Source: Magnolia sinica (taxonomy: Eukaryota; Streptophyta; Magnoliopsida; Magnoliales; Magnoliaceae). Taken from it: a stretch of 64,000 bases of DNA. Positions 12,201 through 22,318 of this stretch are shown piece after piece (position 1 is the first letter of the stretch; the number at the start of each line of letters is the position of its first letter). The notes beneath the pieces are model-generated. The model did not search any database. It saw only the letters and a program-made list of their open reading frames with translations, and was not told the DNA's origin. The stretch spans positions 69,813,001-69,877,000 of the forward strand of contig NC_080586.1 of the NCBI RefSeq assembly GCF_029962835.1, read 5' to 3'. Position numbers and translations under genes: made by a program.

Positions 12201-15200
12201 AAATGGGCCCTTAATTACAGTATAAAAATCAGGTCAGTTAAACAATCCTAACCACTGATTCGTGGACACTTGTTTTTTGAAATAAGACCATTGGATATAT
12301 TTTATTTTAACCTTCTCATGTGTGGCATTATGGCACTCCTCCCAAGATTGGAGCTTCTGGTTGGTTTGTGGGAAGGAATATTATCCTAACCATCGACGAT
12401 TCAGAAGTGCTCATTGATCATCCTGAATATGTCTTTTGTGTTTGGCCAACGCCAAGTTGGTTAACCACATTCTTATCCATTGCGACTTTGCTAGCTGTGT
12501 TTGGATGTCTCTCATCACTAGATTCAATCCAGTGTGGTCTATGCCTTTCGATATTGACAACCTTCTCTTAGCTTGGCATGGGGTGACTTTCCACAAGAGC
12601 TTGCAGATGGTATGGAGGCTTTGCATTCTAGCCGGATTGTGGGCTATTTGGGGTGAGAGGAATAATAGATGCTTTTGTAATGTATCTGTGACATCGATTG
12701 GGTTGTCCGTAATGTTTGGAACCTTGTGAAGGAATGGACGGCAGCCAATGGTTGGCTGGAGAAGTTGTAATATTCTCTCTTTTGTTTTGTTTTCTTGTTT
12801 CTGTTGTTCCTGTTTTGGCGCTATCCCAGTGCTTTTTCACTGAAAGCTCTAGTTATCCTTCAAAAAAAAAAAAAAGAGTCCAACAATCTAATATTTTGAT
12901 AATTGAATAAGAGTAATTTTCAGTTCATGATACATCTAAACTGGTGCCCATAATTTGAACCATTTAGTTTGAATTATTTGTATGCCACTTCAGCAAATTT
13001 TAAGTTGTTTCTAACTGCCTGTGTATCATCCATCACACTCTGCCAGAGTATCAAATTAATCCTCAATTGAAATTTGTGCATGCACCAAAGTTAAATTGAG
13101 CTTAGCCTTAGGCTTACAAGGGAACATATAAATGGTTGCATGCAATAACAAATGAGCCAAACTTCTAGCCAAATTACTACTAACTGCCAAACAGGTCCCA
13201 TAATACCATCATCTAGATGGGAACCCTATGGCTTGGAGTTGTTGCATTTTTATTTTTATTTTCAAAGATAACGGGATTATATTAAAAAGAAAAGGGGATT
13301 ACAAAAGAGACTGCTGAGATAGCAGAAGAGACTAAAAGCCTAAAAAAACAAGATTATAATCCTTAAGACTGATAACATTAGCTGCCCATTCAACAATAAG
13401 ATTTTTGGCCCTGACACACACCACTAGGGCTGAGCATTGATTGTTGTTAAAGCATCTGTCGTTCCTTTCCTCCCAGACTAACCACCATATGACAAGGATC
13501 GCCATTCTCCAAATACGAGTTCTGTCTTTGCCCATCTTGAAACCATACCAGGACGTCAACATTTTGGAGGACGACTTTGGGTTACACCCACTAATGTTGA
13601 ATCTCTTGAAAAATTCCAACCAGATTTGGACAATAAACGGGCAATGGACCATAAGGTGGTCAACCGATTCTTCATCTTGCATACAACAGAGGCAGATATT
13701 GACAAGTTGCATGCCCCTCTTTCTTACGTTATCGACTGTGAGGATCCTCTTTTTACCAACCAGCCAGCCAGAGCAGGTGTTTTTTTTTTTTTTTTTTTTT
13801 TTTGGGCTGGGTACTTCTAGATAAAAAGGAAACCGGGGGATCGCTGGATTGGGAGCTGGAACAAGGAAAGAGTATAGGGATCTAACCGAGAACATACTAC
13901 TCTTGTCCAGCTTCTAGATGAGGTTGTCTGACGAAGCCTGGTTAGGAACCACCTTAGAAATACAATCAAGAAGCCCCACATATTCTGATACCTCCCAGTC
14001 TTGCAGATTTTTGATGCACTTTACTTCCCAAACAATGTTGTCACCAGCAATATCATAGCAACTGGCAATAGGGATATTCTTTTCTGGGGCGAGACGGTAA
14101 ATATCAGGGAACCTGATTTTTAGAGGTTCGTCACCTACCCACTGATCTTCCCAAAATCGAAAGGCAGTACCATTACCAAGCTCAAAACTGATATTATCAA
14201 TCACCGCTTTCTTGCACCGCAATATTCCTTTCCGAATGAAAGAGGCCCTATATGTTGAGGCATTTTTGGTCCACCATCCACCAGGAGACGAACCATTCTT
14301 GCCTTTGATGAGGGTGTTCCAGAGAGCATTACCTTCTGTTCCCAATCTCCATATCCATTTTCCGAGGAGAGCTTGATTCATTGTCTTCAAATTTTTTATG
14401 CTGGAATGCTTACAGACTTCTTACCATTTGAGAAGGTGAAGTTTTTTCTGGTTATCCTTCCCACACCACAGGAAGTCACGTCTGAGCTTGTCGATGGTGT
14501 GCAGGACCGACGTAGGACAACGGAATAGGGACATGAAGTATATGGGAAGGCTTGAAAGGGCTGATTTGATGAGAGTCAGACGTCCTCCCATCGATAGGTA
14601 TTGACACTTCCACCTTGCGAAGTACTTCTGAAATTTATTCACGATCTTGTCCCACATTGAGATCGGCGGAGGGCCAAAAGCGAGGGGGAGCCCCACGAAA
14701 GTGGATGGGAAGGAGACGGCCGGGCATCCGAGGGAATCAGCATATGTGGAAAGATCTGAATCTGATAAATTGATGCCGTAAACTTTGGATTTTGCCAGAT
14801 TGACTCTCAGCCCCAAAACAGCCTCAAAGCAGCGTAGAGTCGTGCGCAGATTATCGATAAAGCCCTGATCCGCTTCTGATAGGATGAGCGTGTCATCTGC
14901 AAACTGAATGTGGGAGATAGGAATGGGCACGCCTGGCATCGCGATCCCTTTGAGGATACCTGCTGCCTAACATTGAAGCAACATTTGAGATAGGGCCTTG
15001 CCCACCAGAAGGAAAAGGAGAGGGGATAGGAGGGGTCACCTTGGCGGATGACTGTTAAAGAATCCTTCAGGGGTGCCATTGAGCAGAACAGAGAAATGGG
15101 CTGACTCGACACACGCTTCGATCCACCTCCTCCACTTCTCTCTGAAACCCATACGAGTTAGCATGTACTGCAGAAATCCCCAATCCACCTGATCATAGGC

Positions 15201-18200
15201 TTTTTCAATATCCAGCTTGCAGAAAATGCTCTTCACTCTAGACTTATGGCACGAATGAAAGCATTTGTTCCCAATCAGGGTGCAATCAACTATCTGTCTA
15301 CCCCTAATTAACGCATTCTAGTACTTGGATATAAGCTTCCCCATAACTTTAGATAGTCTTGCGGACAGAATTTTAGCTAGGATCTTGTATGGGCCCCCTA
15401 TGAGACTGATAGGGAGAAATTCAGAGAACGAGCTTGTGCCAGCTACCTTAGGAATAAGCGCAATGAAGGACGCACCTAGACCTTTGGATAATCTGCCCCT
15501 TAAATGAAATTCATGCAGGAAATCCATAATGTCCTGATGGATGGTCTCCCAAAATGTTTGGAAGAACACCATGGGAAAACCATCAGGACCAGGAGTTTTT
15601 TCCCCCCCCCCCCCCCCCCCCCAATCGAATCTATGGCCACTTTGGCCTCTTCTTCAGTGAACCGAGCCTCCAGAACATCCACTTCTGACTCCTCGAGCGA
15701 GTTGAAAACAATGCCATCTAGGTTGGGTCTGATCCACTCTTTAGCAGAAAGAAGGGACTTGAAGTGGAGGACAGCATGGTCAGCTATCTCCTGTTTGTCG
15801 TCGATATAAACACCATCCATTGTGATGCTAAGGATGGCTTTAGCTCGGGCATGCATATTGGCTATGTTATGGAAATATCTGGTATTCTTATCATCCTCTG
15901 ATATCCATCTGGCCCTGGATTTCAGCTTCCAAGATATTTCGTCCTCTAACGCCCTGGCCAATATAGATTGAATGATCTGCATATGTCTGCTCAACACTTC
16001 TAGAGTCATGGGGGCACCTTCTGCTTCAGAGTCGATACGTTGGAGTTCAGCGAATAAGGCCTCCGATTCTGCGTCACGTCTTCGTAACTCTCCTTCCTTC
16101 CATTCTTTAATCTTCTCCTTAAGAAGTCTGAGCTTGCAGAGAAGTCTATGACCAGCAAATCCTTCAGTTTGGAAGGCAAGCCACCACTCCTTGATTTTCC
16201 GATGAAATCCTTCAATTTTGAGCCACGATGAATTGAATTTGAAGGGTTCAGGGGCCCAATTATCTTCTTCCATCGAGAGGAGAATCAGGCAATGGTCCGA
16301 CGTTGTTCTGGGGAGAGCTAGCTAGGCCACAGTTGGGAAAGCCTCCAGCCAGTCAGCAAATATGAGAAATTTGTCCAGTCTAGATTGAATTTGAATCCTG
16401 CGCCCATTAGACCAGGTATATCTGGCCCCTGACAGAGGAAGGTCGACCAATTCCTGAGATTGGATCCACTCTGAGAAGGCCTCCATGGCCGAGGAAGTTC
16501 TTCTTCTACGAGAATGCTCCGCCGCAAATCAAATGACATTGAAGTCACCTACAAAGCAAGACGGACCAGTGAAAGACTGTCTAATAGTAGACAATTCATC
16601 CCAAAATTCTGGTCTGATAGAATCCTCATTAGGGCCATAAACCACAGTAATGAGACAACGAAAGTTAGAGTACTTATCTTGCCGAATTGCTGAAGTTGAA
16701 AAGACCCCTATAGTGGAGGATTGGAGCTCCCATTTGGAAGACTTCCATGCTACTAGGATGCCTCCCGACGAGCCAAATGCATCTAGCGTAACCCGCTTAG
16801 CATCCTTGACCTTCCATAAAGTGGCCGGTAACGCATCTTTGAACCGAGGGACCTTGGTTTCCTGAAGGCATATGACGTCCGGGTCTTTTCTTCTGATGGA
16901 TTCCTTGATCAGACATCTTTTCTGTTTAGAACCCACCCCCCTCACGTTCCAAGAGAGGATTCTCATTGGGGCACTGAGCTTCCTCGGTTCCCCTTTCGCC
17001 CACGCCTTGCACTGGATGAAGCTACGACGCTTGGACTCGGTTGCAGGCTATGGAGTTCACGGTTGCTGATGGGTCTAGAAAGCTGTTTGGATGGAGTTCT
17101 AGGAGCTGAGAGAGGTCTTCCTCTGTTTTCGATGCACTGAAATAGGGCGATGTAGTCCTCATCTCTGTCTCCAAATGATAATCACAGGGATCTACCCACA
17201 TGCCCGACCGCATCTCTGATCCATTTCTTGCTTTGGATCGAATCAAATAATTCCTCCCTGCTTTTGTCCTCAGAGGAGCCCATATCAATAGCTTCTTGTT
17301 GATGAAGAAGGTAATCCGCACGCATCTGCAAAGGCTCTGCTACAATCACATCGCCAGGATTGGCTTCCTGGAAAATGGTTATGGGGCCCAAATCAGCCCA
17401 GTCACGAGAAGGGGGTATGGATGTGACTGGAGATGTGGGAAGCGATGGATAGGTTTGGGACTCAGAGAATCGGCTATCTGATTCATCACCTCTGGAGAAA
17501 TCATCACCCATGGCTGTAGGAGATTGAATCCTTACAAGAAGTGAGGGCATTGGTTGCTGTGGAGGGGCTGGTTTATGGAGGTGGGCGAGAAGATTGTCAG
17601 GAATGGGACGTGGACAGGGTGGGGGTACTAAAATAAGAACGAGTATAGGATTTAGGGAAACGGGTACGGGTACAAGTGATGTGAGCAATGTATTAAGGGA
17701 GCGACGGATTCGGGTCGAGAAAGGGCCCGGTTCAGTGGACCTTGATATCGATGAGCGAGGTTAGCCTCGAGCTGGTCGATCCTGGCGACACGTGGAGGGG
17801 GTTTAAGGCCGCCTCGGGATATCCAAACGCTACATGTCTAAATCCCGACGATGAGGCTTCTTCGATGCTGGAGCCCCTCGGGAATTAGCGATCCACGAGC
17901 TGACGTGGCTGAATTTGCACTGCACGCGAATCGAGCCCTACTGAGCGCTCGTTGAGAAGGTCCTTCTCTCGAGGCGCCATCATAGCGATCATGCTACGTG
18001 TCCTGTTCTCCGGCTCCCGCCGTTGCTTATCCTTGAAGCAACCACCAACGACGGCGGGATTTGACGCAGAGATCTCGGCAATCCTGCTGCGTATTTCCCC
18101 CGCTGGCTGGATGCAGGCGTGATCAACGATGACTGCAGAGGAGCTGGCAGGGGTCGCGAATGGGAGTCTGCTGGAGTATGGAAGACGTACACCCTCAGTG

Positions 18201-21200
18201 GTCGTCTTCTCCGATTCTGGGACCGAAGACGGAGAAGCAGGCTCTTTAGCTCTCCAAAAGTCACCCCATCTAGGGTAGGCCGCTCCAGGCATCTCCTTTT
18301 GCACAATGAGTTTGATTTGCCGGTTGTCAACCTTCACCAGCAAGTGAGACGACATGGGAGAACCTTACTTCCTTCTCACCCAAGCTCCGATGACTCCCAC
18401 CTCCACACCTAATTTTGTTTTGGAATCCATTTCTAGAAGAAAACCCAAGCGAGAGGCTGCCGAGATGAGAAATTCGTCATACCAACATTCCAGTGGGATA
18501 ACCCAGATGAGAACCCAAACATTTTCCATCCCAAAGATGGAATATTGTCCCACAGCATCGCTTTAACGACCGGACCGTAAGAGTGTCGGTGGCCCGCCAT
18601 GGTTAGCATCTCAGGGTTAAGACCAGGACATACGTTAACCCAGAGGTTGTTGTAGCCTAAAGGCTTAATATCATAATTGCTGGTATGGAACCCAGTGCAA
18701 TCTCTGATCCACTCCCTGACCTGCGATAAGAGGGCTCCTTCTTTGGTTATGATCACCACTGTCTTCGCCGATTCAGCTCTGGCTTGATTAAAACTTTCCT
18801 GGTTGACAGAGAGACATAACTCCTTCCAGTCATCCTTAGCTTCGTCGTGAGCTGGTCCAGTCGAGGCACTCGTTTCCAGATCGATTCTTGGGGGGTGATA
18901 GGGCGTCTCTCTTGGGATTGGGTTACCTTGAAGTAGGGCGTCTCTGAACGAATGACCTTCCACTCTCAAACTATTTCCACCATCCGTTCTCACGGGTTGG
19001 GAGTTCATGGGGCTTTGTTTATGCTCCTTTTGAGATTTCAAATTAGAAGAATTCCTCATTTGGTCTCTGTATGTGGGTCCAAATCTGGCCCGCTGAACTA
19101 GCATCGGAACCCCCCCGAATTTCACACCATGCAACATTTCAACCACCCTAGCCAACTCAGTTTCCGAGCTTATACGAACCAGGACAAAGCCTTGGTAAGA
19201 CCCATTATTCCAATCTCTCGGCATTACAACATCCATCATCGCCCCTGCACAGCCGAATATCCTCGATATGTTGATAGGGAGCCATCCTGAGGGGTATCCC
19301 CTAACAAAGAGAGTAGGGTAGGAATTCCTCTTTCTTCCCGTAGGTATTGATGCCTTTTGGCTGAGTTTCCTCTTAGCAACAAGATTCCATCCACAGTTCC
19401 TAGCGTTGTCTGAGTCCGCGATTTCTTCATCAGCATCGTCTGTAGCTACCAAATCGTCCATTTCTTTTCCTCTTCTATTGCTTCCTTTTGCAGCTATCGT
19501 TCTTGGTTCATCTGAGGTGGTCTCCTCGTTTCTCCTTTTGTTCCGTAGCGTCCTCATCCTCGGCAAATGCCGTCGTCATCATCGTTGTGGCATTCAGTCC
19601 CTCGTCGTCGTGGTAGTTAGTCCCTCCTTGTTCCTTCAATTCAAAACACTTGATTCATTCTCTAAGAGCTATGGATTTTGAAACGTGGAGTTGTTGCATT
19701 TAGCTGGATGGTGGGTAGAAATAAAGTCCTCGGGAACTGATCATCTGTGCAATAGAAACAAGCTCATCATTAATGGGTGCTGTTTATGCCCAAGGACGAA
19801 GAGACGGTTGACCACCTATTCCTGAGAACTATTGAGCCGCTCTAATCTCACACGTGCATCTCATCTCCCCATTTCGGCCGAAAGAGTGCAATCAGCACTC
19901 CTATTTGCAAGAGATGAATGATCACCTACAAGGCTACAACCACCTATTTCCCACCAATGCATCACAGTGGAGGGCATCACAGCCATGCAAAAGGCAGGCC
20001 CCGTCATAAAATTAGTTGTCGATTGAATTTTGGCAGTGTGACCTATAGTTGCAGGAAAGGTGAAGGGGGGCAGACGAACTAGGAAGTGGGAGTGGCAACT
20101 AAGTAGAAGGTCCGCGCAACTAAGGGCTCATCTGATGAATGGACCAGCTTGGTTTTCGGGTCAAATGATCTTCATGGTGGGGCTAAGATTTTCCACAGCT
20201 TTGAATTTTGAGAAAAGATGGGGTTGTGATGCAGGACAATTAACCACTTGCTCTAAAAGTTTGGACCGATAGAGTATGGCGAACCCACTTGAGCCTAGTG
20301 TAAAAATGCCCCTGCATTAATCACCCCTGACAAGACTCGCTCTGATACCACTTTGATGCAGGACAATTAACCACTTGCTCTAAAAGCTTGAACTGATAGA
20401 GCATGGTGAATCAATCCCTTTAACTCATAGCCCAGGCCCCACAACCCATGGGTTAGGACCTCGGCCGAACCCCCTCGTGGGCCCCACTTCACATGGGTTC
20501 CGCTTCCAACGAGCCACCTGCCTCACACAGGCCGCCCACCCCGAGTGTGCCCTTGCATCCCACAAGCCACCCCACTTGAGCCCGGTGTGAAAATGTCCTT
20601 GCATTAGGTTGTATGTGAGAAATTCATACATCAAGGATGTGATCATTTTCAGTTTATCAGTGTCTTCTTCTTCTTCTTGTTCTTGTTTTTATTTATTTAT
20701 TTATTTTTAATCTCTCCTATTACTGTTTTAGTGTGTATGGTTTGATTAAAGGGCAAATATGAGGCTAACCGAACGGCGGAGACGTGGGAATTGATGATCC
20801 AGACCATTGGTATAATGGGCCCCGGAAAAATCGTTCACTGTATGATCCCTTTGTAGGACTGAAAATAGACAGTTACAAGCAGAATCACAGCAACGGTCCA
20901 CATTCAACTGAGAAGAAGCCAAAGACTGCATGGTTTGGTTCTCTCTATCACCAAGATATTTTCACCACAGAACATCCACGATGGGGCCCATCAAACAGAC
21001 GAGCTTGATCACTGAAACAAGTCCTCACCAGTATGCAATTCTCAAGGTGTTTTTAGAAAGAAAAAACTCCAAATTGGTAATAAAAAATAAATAAATAAAT
21101 AAAATTGAAAGAGGGGTTCCTCAGTCCTCACCTCTTCAACAGGTGTGAACCATCGGAGATGGAATCTAGAGTTTGGATGGCCATTTTCTGATCCATTATC

Positions 21201-21467
21201 AACATCGGGATCGACCCGACGCAGAAAAGCCGTTTCTGAGATATTGAATTCTATCGCAACTGACTGCATCCACTCTTCATCTCTCTCTTCTTCCAACAAA
21301 CAGATAGCTGCGGGGTTCCCCTTGAACGGCGAATCGGTGAAAGCATCGATCTAATCGAGAAATTAACGGTCTTGATTGAAAGATAAGAAAAAGATGATGA
21401 TGATGATGGAAGGAAAGGAAGAAAGAGCTATACTTACCACGGAATATTGGACTGGTTTTTTCGCCAT
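3695..21467 (-). CDS. PhzF-family isomerase/racemase-like protein, six exons, 303 aa
   Basis: Exons: 21438-21467, 21132-21350, 10565-10873, 9017-9178, 3932-4015, 3695-3802. They join in frame into 912 bp including TAG, the usual size for plant PhzC/PhzF (PF02567) proteins. Visible motifs: GNPAAICLL at residues 21-29, NISETAF with the conserved acidic residue E49 that acts as general acid/base in bacterial PhzF, KLCGHATLA at 85-93, and DPVCGSAH at 241-248. No signal peptide is evident, so it is probably cytosolic. The family includes bacterial PhzF (an isomerase of phenazine synthesis) and Arabidopsis DAAR1, which was reported as an amino-acid racemase/isomerase; the substrate here is unknown. 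The gene is intact although introns 2 (10258 bp), 3 (1386 bp) and 4 (5001 bp) are loaded with transposons. Introns 1 and 5 are short (87 and 129 bp). The ATG at 21467 was chosen because MAKKPVQYS matches the family N-terminus and is followed by a GTAAGT donor. Confidence 0.93.
3850..3930. repeat. (TA)n/(GA)n microsatellite in PhzF intron 5
   Basis: A (TA)n run at about 3860-3885 is followed by (GA)n up to 3930, which is (CT)n on the gene strand. It fills most of the 129-bp intron and touches the splice donor. Confidence 0.9.
3932..4015 (-). CDS. PhzF-like gene, exon 5
   Basis: A CAG acceptor is followed by 28 codons, DPVCGSAHCALAPYW through LIAYM. The donor GTTCTC is weak and runs straight into a (CT)n microsatellite. 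Confidence 0.9.
4358..5124 (+). mobile_element. Solo LTR, 767 bp
   Basis: It starts TGATGGGGACATCA and ends TCCTGCATCA (TG...CA, mirrored as TGATG/CATCA). It is flanked by a perfect 5-bp target duplication GGGTC (4353-4357 and 5125-5129). A TATA box (TATAAATA, 4714-4721) sits mid-LTR, as expected at the U3/R boundary. No internal retroelement domain is next to it, so it is a solo LTR left by recombination. It lies in intron 4 of the PhzF gene. Confidence 0.88.
5130..5880. other. Intron 4 sequence, non-coding
   Basis: Short frames with no family resemblance. About 5384-5460 echoes a MITE end (CAGTGGGCCCAAC). Nothing else is recognised. Confidence 0.4.
5881..6009. repeat. 129-nt near-perfect stem-loop
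   Basis: The arms 5881-5925 and 5965-6009 are inverted copies of about 45 nt (CATAAGAATTGTGAATGCAA... pairs with ...TTGCATTCACAATTCTTATG) with only a few mismatches and a loop of about 39 nt. It is either a tiny MITE or a miRNA-like foldback. It lies in PhzF intron 4. Confidence 0.8.
6080..6400. repeat. Poly-T, (CT)n and GTAACGG-rich repeat
   Basis: Poly-T at about 6092-6109 and (CT)n at 6211-6256 are embedded in DNA rich in GTAACGG/CCGTTAC palindromes (for example TAACAGTCTGTTACGGCCG). It looks like a decayed interspersed repeat. Confidence 0.6.
7348..7807. mobile_element. Complete MITE, 460 bp
   Basis: Inverted ends CGTACTGAGTAAACTC (7348-7363) and its complement (7792-7807) enclose GGGCCCACC...GGACGGTGTGGAT. 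This is the best-preserved copy of the MITE superfamily that recurs across the window. It is nested in the hAT-like element. A target duplication is not clear. Confidence 0.75.
7980..8165. repeat. MITE fragment
   Basis: GATGTATTTATTATATCTACACCGTTCATCTATTTT-type wording corresponds to the left half of the MITE at 7348. The right half is missing. Confidence 0.55.
9017..9178 (-). CDS. PhzF-like gene, exon 4
   Basis: A TTATAG acceptor is followed by 54 codons, VELPSGKAVADLQP through FFTRFFCPKLGVNE. The donor is GTAATA. Confidence 0.93.
9491..9999. mobile_element. hAT-like element with ACTCGACTCGA ends
   Basis: GATGGTTCTCAAACTTGCAG at the left and the complement of GGTTTTTGAACTATG at the right form imperfect inverted ends, and both flanks are rich in ACTCGA/GAGTCGA. 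A weak 8-bp target duplication (CTTTGTAT/CTTTATTA) is possible. It lies in PhzF intron 3. Confidence 0.5.
10565..10873 (-). CDS. PhzF-like gene, exon 3
   Basis: A TTTGCAG acceptor is followed by 103 codons beginning VKLCGHATLAAAHF and ending ..TTNGDVI. The donor is GTATGC. Confidence 0.92.
11119..11497. mobile_element. MITE with ~55-bp inverted ends
   Basis: CTATTTGTTC..ACAAGGAACTT..CCTGTT.GGAAC.TAGTTTGT.GATG is found at both ends in opposite orientation. It is about 380 bp without coding capacity, in PhzF intron 2. No clear target duplication is seen. Confidence 0.75.
11948..12212. mobile_element. MITE with GGGCCCATTTGGAC ends
   Basis: GGGCCCATTTGGAC at the left and GTCCAAATGGGCCC at the right are inverted, followed inward by CCTTCAAAAGG / CCTTTTTAGG. 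About 265 bp, in PhzF intron 2. Confidence 0.7.
12320..12875 (+). mobile_element. 5'-truncated LINE, 3' end only
   Basis: Broken plus-strand frames encode the Zn-binding reverse-transcriptase tail found at the end of plant L1 ORF2 (SGWFVGRN.ILTID, LVNHILIHCDFASCVW, LWAIWGERNNRCF). It ends in an A run at about 12862-12875. Only the last 0.55 kb is present, as is usual for incomplete reverse transcription. It lies in PhzF intron 2 in the opposite orientation to the full-length LINE next to it. Confidence 0.8.
13332..16966 (-). pseudogene. LINE ORF2, endonuclease/reverse transcriptase, broken
   Basis: The ATG at 16966 opens the AP-type endonuclease (MRILSWNVRGVGSK, VICLQETK, CFVGDFNVI). In-frame stops are TGA at 16529-16531 (relatives have Arg after GDFNVI) and TAG at 16322-16324. 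The linker KSRARWISEDDKNTRYFHN follows at about 15890. The frame is lost at a run of about 20 C (G on the gene strand) at 15602-15622, where relatives read KAPGPDGFP. The reverse transcriptase continues with PISLIGGPYKILAKIL, KLDIEKAYDQVDW, a second shift near 15045, the catalytic FADDTLIL, and the C-terminal thumb. The Zn-like tail (CSGWLVGKKRILTVDN, CLCCMQDEESVDHLMVHCPF) closes it after an A run (gene strand) at 13781-13803. Parts are well conserved, so decay is recent. Confidence 0.9.
17885..19557 (-). pseudogene. LINE ORF1, RRM-type RNA-binding protein, frameshifted
   Basis: The ATG at 19557 starts a basic protein (MRTLRNKRRNEET). After about 80 residues comes an RRM-like domain (TLFVRGYPSGWLPINISRIF, then GFVLVRISSETELARV), typical of ORF1 in plant L1 elements, followed by a polar linker and a DUF4283-like part (WKELCLSV..., ECWYDEFLISAASRLG). 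The main frame ends at 18433. The text continues in another frame at 18553-18365 and again at 18355-17885, so at least one frameshift lies near 18540. A further open stretch at 17182-17688 may be the C-terminus. ORF1 coats the LINE RNA during transposition. Confidence 0.8.
20225..20640 (-). mobile_element. LTR-retrotransposon remnant with tRNA primer-binding site
   Basis: On the minus strand TGGTATCAGAGC (complement at 20341-20352), the primer-binding site for initiator-Met tRNA, follows an LTR-like end ..CCTGCATCA. The LTR-side sequence TGATGCAGGACAATTAACCA occurs twice, at about 20229 and 20354, so the element is partly duplicated. No gag-pol domain is present. It lies in PhzF intron 2. Confidence 0.6.
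20641..21131. other. Remaining PhzF intron 2 sequence
   Basis: Contains (CTT)n and (TTTA)n microsatellites at about 20665-20708 and otherwise unrecognised DNA up to the exon 2 donor. Confidence 0.4.
21132..21350 (-). CDS. PhzF-like gene, exon 2
   Basis: Seventy-three codons after an ATTAG acceptor. They encode the substrate-pocket part with GNPAA and ISETAF and end ..FTPVEE before a GTGAGG donor. The next codon comes from exon 3 across the 10-kb intron. Confidence 0.92.
21438..21467 (-). CDS. PhzF-like gene, exon 1
   Basis: Ten codons starting ATGGCG (MAKKPVQYSV), ending at a strong donor GTAAGT. An (ATT)n tract lies about 10 bp upstream of the ATG. Confidence 0.9.
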
Positions 21468-21631
21468 CTTTAAAATAATAATAATAATAATAATAAATCC
21501 AATAATGGAAGAAATTTTCTCTGTGTTTGTTGTCTTTGTTGTGGCCGTCGTCGTTGTGGCTGTTGCTGTGGTTGATTTCCGTGAAGCTTAGAAGCGATGT
21601 TGGCAGTCGAGAAGACGGAGCTTTAGCACAG
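21468..21631 (-). promoter_or_regulatory. PhzF 5' leader and proximal upstream DNA
   Basis: Only 164 bp separate the start codon from a MITE. Read on the gene strand, the interval is rich in CAACA/CGACGG words, then (TTA)n, and ends with AAAGATGGCG. No convincing TATA box is visible in it, so the core promoter is either TATA-less or inside the MITE. Confidence 0.45.
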
Positions 21632-22102
21632 GAAGTTGCTGTAGTTGGAAGTTGTGTGGAGCCCACGGAGCTTCCCGTGACAAATCCACTCCGTCCATCT
21701 GTTTTAAGATCACAATAGGACAGTGGTGGAAAATTAGGCAGATCCAGAGTTCCTGTGGACCACACCACACGAAAAAGCAGGGATTGAGCGCTAACCATTG
21801 GAAACTTTACGGGGGCCACGGAAGTTTTGTATCAGGATGATATTTATAAGTACAGTTTATCTGAGTGGTGCTGACCCTATTAACGGTTTAGATCGTATAA
21901 AAAAATCATGGTCCACCTCAGGAAGGTTTCAACGGTGGAAGTTTCCATTTCCACTGTTTCGTGTGGTGTGACCCAAATGAGTTTTGGATCTGCCTTATTC
22001 TTTGATTTATGTCCTGTTGTGGTCTTTAAAAACTGATGGACGGAGAGGATCTGTCATGGGAATCTTTGTGGGCCCTATACGGATTCCGACTACAGTAACT
22101 TC
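21632..22102. mobile_element. MITE upstream of the PhzF gene
   Basis: GAAGTTGCTGTAGTTGGAA at the left pairs with TTCCGACTACAGTAACTTC at the right. Inside, GGAGCCCAC..CTCCGTCCATC and its inverse show it belongs to the same broad MITE superfamily. Length 471 bp. It occupies roughly -165 to -635 relative to the PhzF ATG. Confidence 0.75.
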
Positions 22103-22183
22103 ATGTCCCTCGGGCACAGGCAATCCCCGTGCAGGGATGGCGGCTCGTGGACTAGGTGAGGTCAAAGCCTGCCGACGAGCATT

Positions 22184-22318
22184 GAGAAATTTACGACTGT
22201 GGACCCCACCTTTTATCCAGCGGTTTTTTGGAAGCAATACAAACTTAGAATTCGCAGTTGGACCTCCTCGTACGGAGTCAGAATATCAGGACGAAAATAC
22301 CCCTTCTCCCGACGGAAA
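22184..22318 (+). repeat. MULE left terminal inverted repeat
   Basis: 135 bp, about 95% identical without gaps to the inverted right end. Preceded by ACGAGCATT. Confidence 0.95.

Larger units (their letters stand above)
13250..19685 (-). mobile_element. Full-length L1-type LINE, 6.4 kb
   Basis: A non-LTR retrotransposon inserted in PhzF intron 2 in the same orientation as the gene. It is bounded by a perfect 16-bp target duplication TGGAGTTGTTGCATTT (13234-13249 and 19686-19701). Its 3' end (low coordinate) has the AAAATAAAAATAAAA tail, which partly overlaps the duplication. It has ORF1 (RNA-binding) and ORF2 (endonuclease, reverse transcriptase, Zn-like tail) in the standard order. Both are broken, so this copy cannot move by itself. 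The exact duplication suggests a fairly recent insertion. Confidence 0.93.

Noticed and set aside
16318-16548. Separate open frame in the LINE
   Set aside because: Out of frame with the endonuclease; the true frame continues on both sides with the stops TGA 16529 and TAG 16322.
20341-20352. Complete LTR retrotransposon
   Set aside because: The primer-binding word is present but no second LTR with target duplication and no gag-pol domains were found nearby.
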